Assembly (NCBI GenBank): GCA_021229015.1
Contig: CM037789.1
Span: 41,142,926 to 41,206,925 of the forward strand
Length of the DNA: 64,000 nucleotides
DNA from: Solen grandis
Lineage: Eukaryota > Mollusca > Bivalvia > Adapedonta > Solenidae
Direction: 5' to 3'
Part shown: positions 35,100 through 48,398 of the stretch, one piece after another
Numbering within the stretch: the stretch's first letter is position 1
Layout of the letters: each line of letters starts with the position of its first letter
Notes under the pieces: model-generated
Databases searched by the model: none
Told to the model about the DNA's origin: nothing
Seen by the model: only the letters and a program-made list of their open reading frames with translations
Position numbers and translations under genes: made by a program

Positions 35100-35665
35100 G
35101 ACTGGTTGACTAACTCGTATCCTCGAGTTATTATCTCGTTCCCTCGACTTATTATCTCGTTCCCTCGAGATAAGAAGTCGTTCCCTAGAGATAATTAACT
35201 GTTCCCTCGACTTATTATCTCGTTCCCTCGACTTCTTATCTTGATCCCTAAACTTATTATCTCGATCGCTCGACTTATTATCTCGTTCCCTCGACTTATT
35301 ATCTCGATCCCTCGACTTATTATCTCGATCCCTCGACTTATTATCTCGTTCTCTCGACTTATTATCTCGTTCCCTCGACTTATTATCTCGATCCCTCGAG
35401 ATAAGAAGTCGTTCCCTCGAGACAATTAACTCGTCCCCTCGACTTATTATCTCGATCCCTCGACTTATTATCTCGTTCCCTCGACTTATTATCTCGATCC
35501 CTCGACTTATTATCTCGTTCCCTCGACTTATTAACTCGTTCCCACGACTTATTATCTCGTTCCCTCGACTTATTATCTCGTTCCCTCGACTTATTATCTC
35601 GATCCCTCGAGATAAGAAGTCGCTCCCTCGAGATAACTAACTCGTTCCCACGACTTATTATCTTC
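35100..35665. repeat. 21-bp tandem array (CTCGACTTATTATCTCGTTCC)
   Basis: About 25 copies of a 21-bp unit, CCTCGACTTATTATCTCGWT plus one C, with occasional switches to the other orientation around CTCGAG. Because 21 is a multiple of three, the minus strand reads as a heptapeptide repeat (ISRGNEI), which is not evidence for a protein. Confidence 0.95.
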
Positions 35666-36530
35666 TTACACAAAATTAAATATCATACGGACATGTTATC
35701 CGGGGGTATTTTTGAAAACAACATGAATGTTTTTTGTATAGTACATGTATTACTTAGTCAATGCACAGCTTCTTTTACAGATTAAATTCGAGATGAAATA
35801 TATGGTGTAACCTGATGTTTTCGATACAGGAACCTTTTTTTTCCTGGAAGTTCGATAAAAATGCATAGATGTGTGATAATAAAACATATATCAATGAGCA
35901 ACTGTTAATGCTCTGTTCTGTTAATTCCGAATTCTGTAAGGTCAGCTGAAATAAATAAACAATATTGTTTTTCAATATTCTCTCTCTCTTTCTCTCGCCC
36001 TCTCTATGTTTCGTTGATGCTTAAGTTTTTTTTTTTTTTTTTTTTTATACTTCTCTTTTTTCTTCTCTCTCGTTTGTGATGGTGTACAATATTTGTGTTT
36101 TTGCTGTTATTGTCTTTGTAATACTCTCTCTCTCTCTCTCTCTCTTAAACTCGCCTACAGCTTCCTAGACTCAGAACAAACAAATGATTAATAATGAAAG
36201 TTGTGTACGTGGTCAATCAATCCTCCGGAGACCTTGTCAAGCGAACTGTTTATTACCTTCTTCGTCCTTGTCTGTTTTTTATAATTATGTTCAAATGAAG
36301 TAAATATTTTTCATCTCGTTAAATTTATTACAATCAGTTCTATATTAGCCTATAAAACATACAGTTTATGGATAGCCCGAATTTCAATGAGTAAAGTTAT
36401 TCAAAGATAAGTTATTACGATTTGGGGTCAATCTGGCGTTTCCGAAATCAATTTTGGTATAACTTGGCGGCATATTTAGCCATTAATTAACAACTCAGAA
36501 ATCACTGAAACTGAATACGATCAACAGGTT
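35666..36530. other. Intron sequence with CT and T tracts
   Basis: CT-rich tracts near 35980-36005 and 36124-36146, T-run 36027-36047. No exon recognised. Confidence 0.5.
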
Positions 36531-36537
36531 TTCCTAC

Positions 36538-36574
36538 CTGCATTATTTAACTCACTTTCAGAATCCATCGCCAT
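36538..36574 (-). CDS. Alternative first coding exon of the unknown gene
   Basis: On the minus strand ATG at 36574-36572 lies in a good context (A at -3, G at +4) and encodes MAMDSESELNNA plus one G before the donor GTAGGA. That leftover G joins the GT that opens the exon at 28432 to make Gly, the same phase offered by the exon at 42463. A TATA box sits 65 bp upstream of the ATG. The short acidic start, phase match and promoter support a short isoform of about 324 residues. The exon is short, so chance cannot be excluded. Confidence 0.55.
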
Positions 36575-36638
36575 GATTGTTTTATGTCAAGCGCCCAAAT
36601 ACACTGCTTTATTAAAGAAAAATCAGAGCTATGGACCC

Positions 36639-36644
36639 TTTATA
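36639..36644 (-). promoter_or_regulatory. TATA box for the short isoform
   Basis: Minus strand CCCGATATAAAGGGTCC. At the usual 25-30 bp spacing, transcription would start near 36610, leaving a 5' UTR of about 35-40 bases before the ATG. Confidence 0.45.
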
Positions 36645-36767
36645 TCGGGATTGAACATAGAAAACCTAACGGTGAATGACACATCACTTTCTTTTGCATA
36701 ACCAGTCCATAAAATTGGCAATATCAGTACTAGTAATCGTTATATTATTGGATCAATGTGATGTAGC

Positions 36768-36955
36768 ATTAAGGTAATCCATTATCAAATTGTGATCATG
36801 GTCCATTAAGTGTACAATCATGTATTTGGAGTTTAATTGTAAGTGCAAGCCTTTATAGACTTTGAGCAAAACATCCTGTGCACTAAGTCTGTTAAAGCAT
36901 ATGAAGGAATCTGATCATAATTTAATGATGGCTGGATTACCTTAATCACTCTCAG
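36768..36955. mobile_element. MITE with TTAA flanks, copy 1 (most complete)
   Basis: TTAA then GGTAATCCATTATCAAATTG at the left; TTTAATGATGGCTGGATTACC then TTAA at the right. The ends are imperfect inverted repeats of about 30 bp including (C)TGATCAT. The interior has CTTTATAGACTTTGAGCA. TTAA on both sides suggests a piggyBac- or Kolobok-like target duplication. Copies: 42640-42793, 44718-44918, 61420-61628. Confidence 0.75.
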
Positions 36956-37568
36956 AGAACGGATTGTATAAATACTGTTCGATCGACGGAGGAGGGGAAA
37001 CGTGAATTAGGCAGTGTCAATCAACATGGAACTTCAGCAGTGTTTTAAGACATATGGGATCGACAGACATCCGACTAATTCATCATTCACTCAATTACTT
37101 CATGAATTATTACACTGTGCAAGCAGTCACATTAAACAAGAAGAACTACTTTCTGGTGGATTCAATATCACGTCTATTATAAGTTAAACTCATTCGGAAG
37201 GGAATAAAAATGTAACAGAAAGTATAACATATTATATTATTAAACGCTATTATAACAACAAACAAACAAATGAAGGAACGGACTGTGCACAAATTATTTT
37301 TGTAATCTAACACCAAGAAAATAGTTTGACATAATCACTGAAAATAACGATTTACCGTGTGTATTTTTCATACATTTTCAACATCATATAAATAATGAAT
37401 CAAACACATTTAATCCAGCTGTTCGAGTTCAACACACTATGCATACATAAATAGTACGCGGGATGTATGCTTTAGACCTTCTGAAATAATTATACTGGTT
37501 AACTGATTTGATAATTTGAATAAACCGTTCCTATTGGTGTTGTTGTTCATTTGGTATTTTACTCTTTT
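36956..37568. other. Nothing recognised
   Basis: AT-rich sequence without exon or repeat ends. Confidence 0.5.
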
Positions 37569-37599
37569 TTTGGGGGGGGGGGGGGGGGGGGGCTGTTTT

Positions 37600-37634
<35 letters not shown>
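37569..37634. repeat. G-tract and (TG)n microsatellite
   Basis: G-run at 37570-37592 followed by (TG)n at 37600-37634. The G-run could form a quadruplex. Confidence 0.9.
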
Positions 37635-37636
<2 letters not shown>

Positions 37637-38141
37637 TAGACAAACTTTTTGTCTCTCACATTCACCTGGGTTAGCTGGATATCATGCTTTTTTTTTCAGA
37701 TACTTATGTGAAAAAAATGCTTGTTATCCACACAATTAAACTGACTTACTTAAGAAAGAAGCACGATAAGCAGATATCTTAAATGAATATGTGCTTGGCA
37801 GTAATGGTCACTAAAAGGCAGTTTTGTCCTGTTAAGATACCTAAGAGATAACACAAAAGTTCTACTTGCCAGATACTATTTTTAAGAAAAAGTTCGACAT
37901 GGGTAAGTGGCTTGAAGAAATGTGCCACCATAATATCATTTTTTTTCTCACTTTTTTCACTTTTTATTAATTCATTTTATGCACTTTAAAGTATCATGTG
38001 CTCCTGCTAAACCATGCATTTTGTCGTTATATATGTCGTTATATATGTTGATATGGAACATGTTATGTGTATATGCAATAAATATTTGTACTAAGTCTTC
38101 TTATTGAAGTACAAATCAGATGTTCGTGATCGATATGTCAG
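37635..38141. other. Nothing recognised
   Basis: AT-rich; no open frame or repeat end. Confidence 0.5.
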
Positions 38142-39332
38142 CAGCGTTGTGCCTAGGCCGTTGCATCGCGGGATTCCCGCAATTTTTTTAACAATAGCCC
38201 CTTAAATTTGAACAATCGCCGGCCGATGGGCGCGCTCCGTCGATCCGGCCAACTTTCGCTTTTTTGCATTCTTGCCGTTCATTTCCTATCATTTTGCTAT
38301 TACAGTACAACGCCGCTATATCGCGGATTGCTAGTTCGCGTTGACCAGTTTATCGCGAATTGATCTATAGACCCAAAAAATATATTGCGCCATTTGCATA
38401 GGCTTACCGCGAAACTAATTTATCTCCTTCTATATCTATATGTATTTAAAAGAGTTTTGCGGTTAGTATTTAACATGCTAGTGCACTGACACGCGGAAGT
38501 GATAACAATTAAACACCCCAGGTGGTAAGCTATTGTGTTTGGGGACAGTTGATGATTACGCAATCGAGTGTTAGATCGGTAACAATGCAGGTTTGTCGGT
38601 ATAATAATCCAACCACAATAACAAGCATTTAATTAGTATGGACATTCAATACCAAGCAGATACTCGATAAAATACACAAACCTTGTCTAAAATCCACTGC
38701 ATAAACCTAAATAATGGTATTTTTGTTTATTATGCTAGCGTGCATAATCTTACCATGGATTATAAAGTCCCGGAAAATAGCCATTCTTTTTCACCGGAAG
38801 TAAACAATAAATGATATCAGATCAGCGTTACCTGGTAATTTGTTTCATTTAAATATTAAAAAGGCTCCTCATATCAATACATCATAATAAGTACACCTCA
38901 GCTTAATTTCAAATAGCGATAAATTTTAATGGAATGTAAATTTTCACACCGATATTGTTTTGATAAACGATGAAGGGCGTATACTGAAGAGTAATGTAAC
39001 CACTTCACATCACCATACCGTACACACTACTCTCTGAATCATCGGCAATTACAGTACAAAAAAAAGGAAGAAAACCCAGAATCAATGATGTTTTCAAGAA
39101 TTTACGACTATCACAAAGACACTTGTATATAATAATCTCAAGCCTACTACGCGGACCCCAAGAACCGCTATATAGCGGCGTTATACTGTATGAGGATTGA
39201 CAATTCTGAGGTAAGTTATGCATGTTTTGGTTAACATTAGTTTTTGTCCCCCCAACATTATCAAATGTACCCCCAAAATTAGTCTGGGGGACACTGGTGT
39301 CCCTTGGAAAATCTGAGCTAGGCACAACCCTG
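38142..39332. mobile_element. Outer TIR element holding a second transposon
   Basis: CAGCGTTGTGCCTAG (38142-38156) and CTAGGCACAACCCTG (39318-39332) are reverse complements with one mismatch. CAG...CTG ends resemble hAT elements, but no clear target duplication abuts them. The interior contains a GC-rich left part and, near the right end, GGGACAC-TG-GTGTCCC. The element at 38303-39188 lies wholly inside. Confidence 0.55.
38303..39188. mobile_element. pogo/Tigger-like non-autonomous transposon, 886 bp
   Basis: Left end CAGTACAACGCCGCTATATC, right end the complement of CAGTATAACGCCGCTATATA; 18 of the first 20 bases match. TA dinucleotides lie directly outside both ends (38301-38302, 39189-39190). 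CAGT...ACTG ends with a TA duplication fit the pogo/Tigger branch of Tc1/mariner. No transposase frame. Confidence 0.8.
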
Positions 39333-39473
39333 TTTTAGTATGTCTCACCTGGTCAATGACCCACATAGTCTTGTATCAGCGCTATAGCGACAAACAGTTA
39401 GTTACCAGAGGGACATCACATTTACCATTATTATGCTGCAAAGTAAAATTCTCTCTTTTGATTGGTCAATGAG

Positions 39474-39499
39474 CCGTGTACATGACGTCATGTACACGG
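39474..39499. promoter_or_regulatory. 26-bp perfect palindrome centred on a CRE octamer
   Basis: CCGTGTACATGAC followed directly by its reverse complement. The centre (39483-39490) is TGACGTCA, the CREB/ATF consensus, and ATTGG (inverted CCAAT) lies 9 bp before the palindrome. It may be a regulatory module or part of a transposable element; function not shown. Confidence 0.6.
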
Positions 39500-39503
39500 G
39501 GTA

Positions 39504-40983
39504 CAGGCCCGGATCCAGCGGGGGGACCGAGGGGGCCTTGCCCCCCAACCCCCCGCTTCCCTGGTCATACATTTTTCTAGGCTATAAAATCCCTTGATTA
39601 CATCATAGTAGTGTTGCTTAGAGGAAATCCCCATCGTGAGCCCCCGTACTGAACCACCCGCATAACCACCTGACCAGCCAGATTCCTATTGCTATTGTCT
39701 TATGGCCTCCTACTGTTAATGTGTAGGTAATCCGAATCGGCAGTCGTCCATGACTGTGTGATAAGCATGTGTTTAGGGTACTGCGGACACGTTCACTGAT
39801 TGGGAGAAATTTACATGTCGTCTGCCAAGCGATCTAACAATTGGGAAAAATAGGCAATTACCAAAAGTTTGTATCAGTTACAAATATAAACTATTTGAAA
39901 GGATTTTTTTTTATTTATTTATTGATTTTTTTTTCTTTTTTGCTGTAGCAAACTGCAGAGTAGATGCATACCTTTCGCTAGCCATGCAAATTAAACTTAA
40001 TCAGAAATGGGTTGTGTTTCTAAATGTCATCAGCTTTACTATTTTTACATAACTTTTTAAGTATTATTTTTATGAAACTAACTCCTAAATATGATTCAGG
40101 ATATTTTCCTGAAATGAATAAATACAAACAGTAGGCCGATACATCATCATGTTCACTTTTTAATATTTACGAATATAATAATCTACATGTATGTGTAATA
40201 AGAAATGAAAGAATTTGAAAATTTCATTCTGCCATATTTTGGGACAATCCATATTTTGGGGCAATGTATATGTAAGTTATGCATGATCACTAATTCAAAT
40301 CAAATCCAGATAATCAGTCATTGAGCAATATTACTAATAAGTCGGTGAATTCGAAATACTAATGCACAGAAAACACAATTTATGTGCGAAATAAAACGGA
40401 TATTAAAGACTTTATATTAAATATCAACATCTTTTATTACTGAATATTGTTTGTTTTGTTACTGATTTAACTGATTTAACATTTAGGAAAAAAAAATGTA
40501 CCAAAAATCGATACGCAGAAGGGGCCCAAACCTGCTGCAGCCGCCCGACCCTAAAACGTGCGCCTGATTTTTTTTTTTTTTTTTTTTTAATCTGGGAAGT
40601 CTGTGTGTGAAGGCTGCTTCCAGATCGACAATTAGACAGACAAGATTACCAAGTTCGAACCTAATACAGCATATACCCGGTATTCCCTTCAACATATTTG
40701 ACAAAATATGCTTAAAGTGATTTTTTCTTCAGATTTAAACAAAACTGTCTTTTACAATGTTGAGTCTAAAACTGATGATTATGCAAAGCATTCACTAATT
40801 GATAGTGTATACAAGCCACTTTTTTTGCGGGGGGGGGGGGGGGGGGGGGGGGGGCCAAAAAGCACTTATAATTTTTTTAACGCCAGTCTGCCCCCCCCCC
40901 CTTTACTATCTTCATTTTTTTAATACAACTGTAGTCAAATACTTTTGCACAGTAGTTATTCAAAAATTCTGGATCCGGGCCTG
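39504..40983. mobile_element. Non-autonomous hAT-like element, 1480 bp, 5-bp TSD
   Basis: CAGGCCCGGATCCAG (39504-39518) and its perfect complement CTGGATCCGGGCCTG (40969-40983). GGGTA lies directly outside on both sides (39499-39503 and 40984-40988). The interior has no transposase frame and contains C/G runs (39536-39555, a G-run at 40829-40854 and a C-run near 40891). It inserted at the right edge of the palindrome. Confidence 0.85.
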
Positions 40984-42238
40984 GGGTATATGCTTGAGAC
41001 GCACCATCAGTATTTATTTAAAAAAATGCAGAAATAGGTCTGAACTTTGAAGTCTAATGATTCGTTATACAGTTTCCTGACAGGGTACATGACTATTTCT
41101 TCCCGGCTGAGGAAAGTCATGTCACCCGAGCCGCCTGTCTAGAGACTGTATAATTAATGTCGTACTTGTTACATATATTATCTACATTGTTATCTACTTA
41201 TATTATATGAGTACATAAAGTAAAACATCTGCAACAATAAAAACCAACACGTGTCGACCTCATTCCATATGCGTATGTTGATAACATGTTTCCTAATGCC
41301 TTTATAAGATATGTATGTAGGAGGAAATAAAAAAGAAAAATATTAGATAAAAAAATGAGAAGTTACATCACTAATCCCTGAAGGAAAGACATTTTAATAA
41401 TGAAAGAAAATAATAGCAGACGTGAAATTGAAATTATTATATGAAAGAAAGATGAACCTCATCTGGGTCTCGCTGAATAATTAGACAGACTACAGAAACA
41501 TAACAACCTGATTTCTGTCATAGGCTGATATAAATCGGTTGCATGAGCTGCGTTCTCACGAATTATTAATAGGACCTTTCATTTGATCCGTTGCGGAGAC
41601 AGCACGGATCATTTGTCCAATGAAACGGCGTGTTACATACATGTATAACAGTTGTTCAGCTTTTGATTATGTAACTTCAATAAAGAGTATTAAGATACTA
41701 CGCGTGGTTTCATTGGCCAGCAAGAAGCTGATTAATATTCATGAAAACGAAGTTTTTTCCACGGTATATACGGTAGTGATAATGAAACATGGTATATTTA
41801 AGTACATGTATATATAAGGAGGGAGAGTGAGACTGTGGAGGAGAAGAGATATTGGTGTCTAGCACATGCAGTTGATTTATTTTTAAAGGCGTCTAGCACA
41901 AGTCATGTAATTAAATGATTAATTTATTTAAAAGCGTCTAGCACATGTAATTGTTTTTTTGTTTTTTTTTCTAATATGACGAAAGTTGAGAGTTGCACTT
42001 TCATTAACGTCAAACTTAATTTACAATCTTCTTCTCTAATACCAAGGTTTCATTTTTAATTAGATAACGTTCAAACTCACATATAAGAATTGACTACAAA
42101 TTCGTCAAATTATGCCATTTTATATGAGGTATTTACGAAATTCGGGGTCTTTAGTTCCAAATCCATTATTGCTGTAGTATATTGCACGTGTTGCTTAACG
42201 GAAGACAGTGGAATATTTATGATGCAAAAGTCAACAAC
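40984..42238. other. No gene; three-copy ~43-bp repeat
   Basis: 41855-41955 has three copies of GTCTAGCACAWG with AT-rich spacers, period about 40-44 bp. The rest is AT-rich intron sequence. Confidence 0.5.
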
Positions 42239-42440
42239 GGCGATGATGATGATGATGATGATGAAGTTATTGATGATGTTAATAATAATAATAATGATAA
42301 TAATAATAATATGATGATGATGATGATGATGATGAATTTATTGATGATGTTAATAAAAATGTGATGATGCGGCTGCTACTGCTGTTTCTGATAGCAATTA
42401 TTATTATTATTATTTATTATTATTATTATTATTATCACAA
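42239..42440. repeat. (GAT)n, (AAT)n and (ATT)n microsatellites
   Basis: Compound trinucleotide tracts: (GAT)n at 42241-42263 and 42311-42336, (AAT)n between them, (ATT)n at 42399-42436. They end 27 bp from the exon at 42463. Confidence 0.95.
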
Positions 42441-42462
42441 CTGAAAGTGCTCTATTAAATAC

Positions 42463-42593
42463 CTCTATCTCCAACCGGGGGTCCTGCGTTTACATACGGG
42501 TCTTCACGTCTCTCTGATTTCCTGTGAAAGTCAGGATAGGAGTAGTCTTTATGGACAGGTCTGATGCTGGCGATATTGGCTTTCTTGGTTACC
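42463..42593 (-). CDS. Unknown gene, exon of the long isoform
   Basis: 131 bp. After the acceptor CTTGTTGCCAG one base completes a codon, then VTKKANIASIRPVHKDYSYP, DFHRKSERREDPYVNAGPPV, GDR and a final G before GTATTT. That phase matches the exon at 28432 exactly (Gly). No cysteine, Tyr/His/Arg-rich, like the rest of the gene. The start needs two bases from an upstream exon; the candidate at 46033 leaves one, so an exon may be missing or its donor misjudged. Confidence 0.7.
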
Positions 42594-42639
42594 CTGGCAA
42601 CAAGGACACCAATAAATCTTATACATACTAATTCTCAAT

Positions 42640-44402
<1,763 letters not shown>

Positions 44403-44564
44403 CTGAACCTGTATTAGCGGCCAACTCTATCAAGTGGTCAACCTGCATTTAGCGGTCAGTTGATATATTATCAAACTAGCATTTAGGAACATGTTTAGCG
44501 GTCATTTTTGTTTAGCAGTCACATTCTGTTGTTCCCTTGACTGACTGCCCAAGACAGGTTCGAG
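44403..44564. mobile_element. MITE with AACCTGTATTAGCGG ends
   Basis: Left CTGAACCTGTATTAGCGGCC; right CTGCCCAAGACAGGTTCGAG is its imperfect complement. The interior repeats AGCGGTCA. Related sequence at 63853-64000 and 62265-62610. Confidence 0.65.
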
Positions 44565-44717
44565 TGTACATGTATGTATTATTATGTACAGGTGTATCAT
44601 TTATCATGGTGTTTGAACGTTCGTCCCGGAAACGTAGGTCGTAGGTTCGAGCACAGGAAACAACAAAGGTTGTATTAGGACGTGTACAGCGATGAAATTC
44701 TGTAACTGGAACATTTA

Positions 44718-44918
44718 AGGTATTCCAACCATCATTAACTAATAATCATGGTCCTCCAAAAGCTTAAAAAGACTTCAGTGCAGATGCATGCTTCCACTGA
44801 CTTGGAATTATAAGCTCTTTTGCTCAAGATCTAAAAAGGCTTGCATTTACTATGAAATTCTTCCACGATAACTTGATGGGCCATGATCAGAATTTAATGA
44901 TAGATGGATAGATTACCG
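44718..44918. mobile_element. TTAA MITE copy 3
   Basis: Left TTTAAGGTATTCCAACCATC, interior AATCATGGTCCTCC, right AATTTAATGATAGATGG then GATTACC. Ends match copy 1 imperfectly. Confidence 0.65.
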
Positions 44919-46032
44919 AACTATTTCAACTCAGTTTCCGAATGAAATTTCTCAACTTGGAATGATCCACCATTCAAAATAATAAAGAATGTGTTACTTT
45001 TGTGTTTAAACATAAAGAGCGAGACAGAAAAAAAGGGCAATATATTTGGTCGATGAAACCGGTCGTTTTACACATGATCTTTATTTCCTCCACGATTTTT
45101 TTAGAAGTGAGAAATAGGTAACCACAAATCACGTCAATAAAATTGCTACTAGGAAACACCCCTAGCTTCTTCTTTAAGCGTACAAATGATAGGGTAATCG
45201 AAGTTCCAGTCCCAGGTCAAACTTATAAGACAGGTTGATGAATTCCCCTGTTATTTGCGTAAGGAAGCAGATATTGGTTTCCTAAATATATTTCAAGGGA
45301 GTTAACTGGGCAGAATTCTAAATTTAGAATTATGTCCCTTTGACATTAAAGTATGTTATATGAAAGATTTACGTTTCAGTAAAAAAAAAAATCAACAACG
45401 ATTTGGAAATGAATGATAATAAAGTAACACTGAAAAAGCTGGTAAAAACGAGAGTGGAACAGAAGTAAATTCTCCCATGTCCGACTCTTAAGTTTGCTAA
45501 TATTATTGTTTTTCTGTGTACGATGGAAGTACGTGCTTACTAGTCTGCGTACGCGCGTTTGTCCGTGTGTTACATATTACGTTATGTTTTGTGTCATGAA
45601 ATTTGCCGTATACATTGTATCATCTTTGTTAGGCATTATGACAAGATCTACATTGACTATTAACAAAATAATCCCGATGGGCCGATGTACCATTTGACCG
45701 GACGTTATCTTTAAGAAATCAAAGTGCACAATGCGCTGAGAGACTGTCGGCAGGACTTACATGGTGAAATAGCTATTATTCGAAATCCATAGTTAAATCG
45801 ATAGAGGCAAAGGTCATTTAATTTTGACGCCAAACACTCAACACGTTTTATTGCAAATATTAAGTCAGCTGAACTCGCTCTTTTTTTCATGAAAACCCCA
45901 CCGACAATCTCTCAGTGCTTTGAGAGCTTTGATTTACTTCATATTGATCTGGAGTAAAGTTTCATTCATAAATTCATAAATTGCATACCTAAGGATGTCA
46001 TGACCTTATAGTTGCAATGAATTTATACGCAC
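44919..46032. other. Nothing recognised
   Basis: Presumed intron between the exons at 46033 and 42593. A 108-bp open stretch with splice-like ends at 45761-45868 was considered and not accepted. Confidence 0.45.
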
Positions 46033-46141
46033 CTGGGCGCGAAGGGAAATACACAGTGCGGTGAAAATGGCTGTGGTAGTTATGCAGGTCAACGATGCCT
46101 GTATTTTGTTTATCGACTTTGTAAAACTGGCTGTCGCCAGT
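46033..46141 (-). CDS. Probable further upstream exon of the unknown gene
   Basis: 109 bp between acceptor TTGTTTTTAG and donor GTGCGT. In phase 0 it reads TGDSQFYKVDKQNTGIVDLH then NYHSHFHRTVYFPSRP and one leftover G. It is cysteine-free and His/Tyr-rich like the exon at 42463, so I assign it to the same gene. The leftover phase does not fit the 42593 acceptor directly. A second frame is also open but hydrophobic and less likely. Confidence 0.55.
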
Positions 46142-47236
46142 CTAAAAACAATGTTGAAAAGAAATGCAAAAGCATCTTTTGAATGTAAGAGATTGTTTTG
46201 AAACTATGTTTTGAAAAGAACATTTGTGTATTTTTGTCCAAAAAAAAAAAGAAACTTTTTTCACCTGCTGAATGAGGAAAGCCAGAAATTTTCATGAGGA
46301 ATTATTTCTTTTACAAACTTTTGCATGTAATTTTGGGAATATATGAAGAGTGTCATATTAATCTACAGTAACCTGGGAACTGTCACATGTGGGTGAGGGT
46401 GAATCAGCTGCAGTGTAGCCCAGTGGTAGTATTCAATGACTGCGGGTCCGCGGGTTACGAATTAGATCACCGCTGAGGCAGAAACTTTCCAAAACCTTCT
46501 TCGGTGCAAAGAACTGATCTAACACAGAATAAGTGTGTGGGACTAGAATTAAGTGAAAAAGATCGTGTCCCCCATTTGACGAAAATAGAAATTAGAATTT
46601 ATTCTGAATTTATGGATGAAAAGAAAATATTTGCCCGATTACCAAATTTAAAATTTTAAATATCAATGTGTAGAAAATAACATGGCAAAAATAGGCACCA
46701 AAATACCATTGTCTGCCTAACTACCAATCTTCCTTTTATAAACCCCGGAACATTTATCATTTAGATTTATAAGCCAAATCTTTGCTGACATTAATTATAT
46801 ATTGGAAACACATAGAGAAGTTAATACCGCACGATGGTTTCAGAAAAAGCTGTGCGTATATAGCGGTTTCTAATGGATTAAATTTGAATACCTATCTCAA
46901 GAATACTCTGAAAGCTAATGACAATTTGTTAGTGTTGCAACTATTGTATATAATTAAATTTATATAAAGCACTGACTGTTTTTAGTTTCTTTTCTTAAAG
47001 CAGAAACAAAAAGACGAAAATCGATTTGACAGAAAACTAAGTGTAATAAAACAGAACATACATACATACATACATACATACATACATACATACAATTCTA
47101 TCATGGATATTAACGAATATATGAAAACTATGTTAAAATGATAATAGCTAACACTGTGAAAAAAGTTATATCTATGTATTAACGGGACCAATCCCTTGCA
47201 CTGGTAAATATTAAATCAAATGGACTTTCTACTCAC
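46142..47236. other. No gene; tRNA-like SINE relic and (CATA)n
   Basis: 46409-46545 (plus) has GTGTAGCCCAGTGGTAGTA (A-box-like) and a decayed B box CGCGGGTTACGAATTAGATC. 47059-47094 is (CATA)n. Confidence 0.55.
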
Positions 47237-47254
47237 CCCTGCGGAAAAAAGAAG

Positions 47255-48398
47255 CTGAAGATAAATAACATCATTTTTTTTTTCAAAAATAGAAATAAAA
47301 AAGAGAACTTAACCAGTCGCATATCTATTCCTTAAAAAAAAAACTACGAACTATTTGCACTATGTTGGAAACTGTCTAATTAAGGTTTTAGATTTCCTGT
47401 TTTTAAGTTTTGCTCAAACTTAATTGCGCCGTTTATTTAGATAAAACAGGGATAGTTCGTGCTATTTTTATTAATATTTTTTCTTCTTATTTGAAAAATA
47501 ATATTTGGAGGGTTGAGATAGGAATAGACATTAATTAGGTGTTTGCACTCATATAAATGGAAACTGTTGCAGAAAGAACATGATCTATAAAAGTAATTCT
47601 TGATGTATTTCACAGTTCTCGACAAAGGATTGTAAAGTCAACTATGTGCACCATCTGGTGAGGAATCTACTAATTTTTATCGCGCTGAGATACATTTATA
47701 CAATTTAAATTATAAACGTCACGTATTCCGTACAGCCGTCTTATGGAACCGCCTCCCGTTTGATTGACAGTTTCACGTGATGTTTTAAGTATGATTCAGG
47801 GTAAGTGTACATTTATATATAAATATTTTAGCTGACAAAACATGACGTAATGAGATACCACAGCAACAAGCTCCGCCCATAATGCTCTTAGGTCACGAAG
47901 CCACAATGCAGCCAATTATTTTCTCCATATCAAGACCTCGTGGTTCATTTTGTGCCATATTCTTTTCAGATTTTAAACCAATAACATGCATTTCATTGGA
48001 CGATTTATTAGTAGGACAAACTGTAAGGTGCCATTCCACGTGAACTCATTTTACCAGCTGCATCACGTGCGAAAGAACAACAAAAGTAGCTTTAGTCTTA
48101 AAGCATTTCAGACACAAACATTTGAAAACATGATTGGTTGATTTACAAAGGGACATTATATCAGGTTGGCATCATTTCCGTCATATTGTTTGTTATTGGA
48201 ATGATCCTTCAAACAAAGAAGACCAAAGGTAACAACAAGGAGCCAAGACATCCTATAATACAGATTACATTGTCATGAACATGATAATACCAACCCCAGG
48301 CTCTGTGGATCCGTTCAACAGATGAATATACTTGTATATTTAGTTCAAATTTTAATACTCAAGTTTCTTTAAATATTTAAGAATAAATGCGTGACCAG
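47255..48398. other. Nothing recognised
   Basis: AT-rich. 47745-47900 is somewhat richer in GC with CTCCGCCC (47872) but gives no clear promoter or exon. Confidence 0.4.

Noticed and set aside
35195..35673. Heptad-repeat protein (ISRGNEI)
   Set aside because: By-product of the 21-bp DNA repeat, which switches orientation and has no start or splice context.
45761..45868. Minus-strand exon between TTCAG and GTAAGT
   Set aside because: Open in one frame with a strong donor, but its phases do not bridge the 46033 and 42593 exons and its composition (two Cys, hydrophobic) differs.
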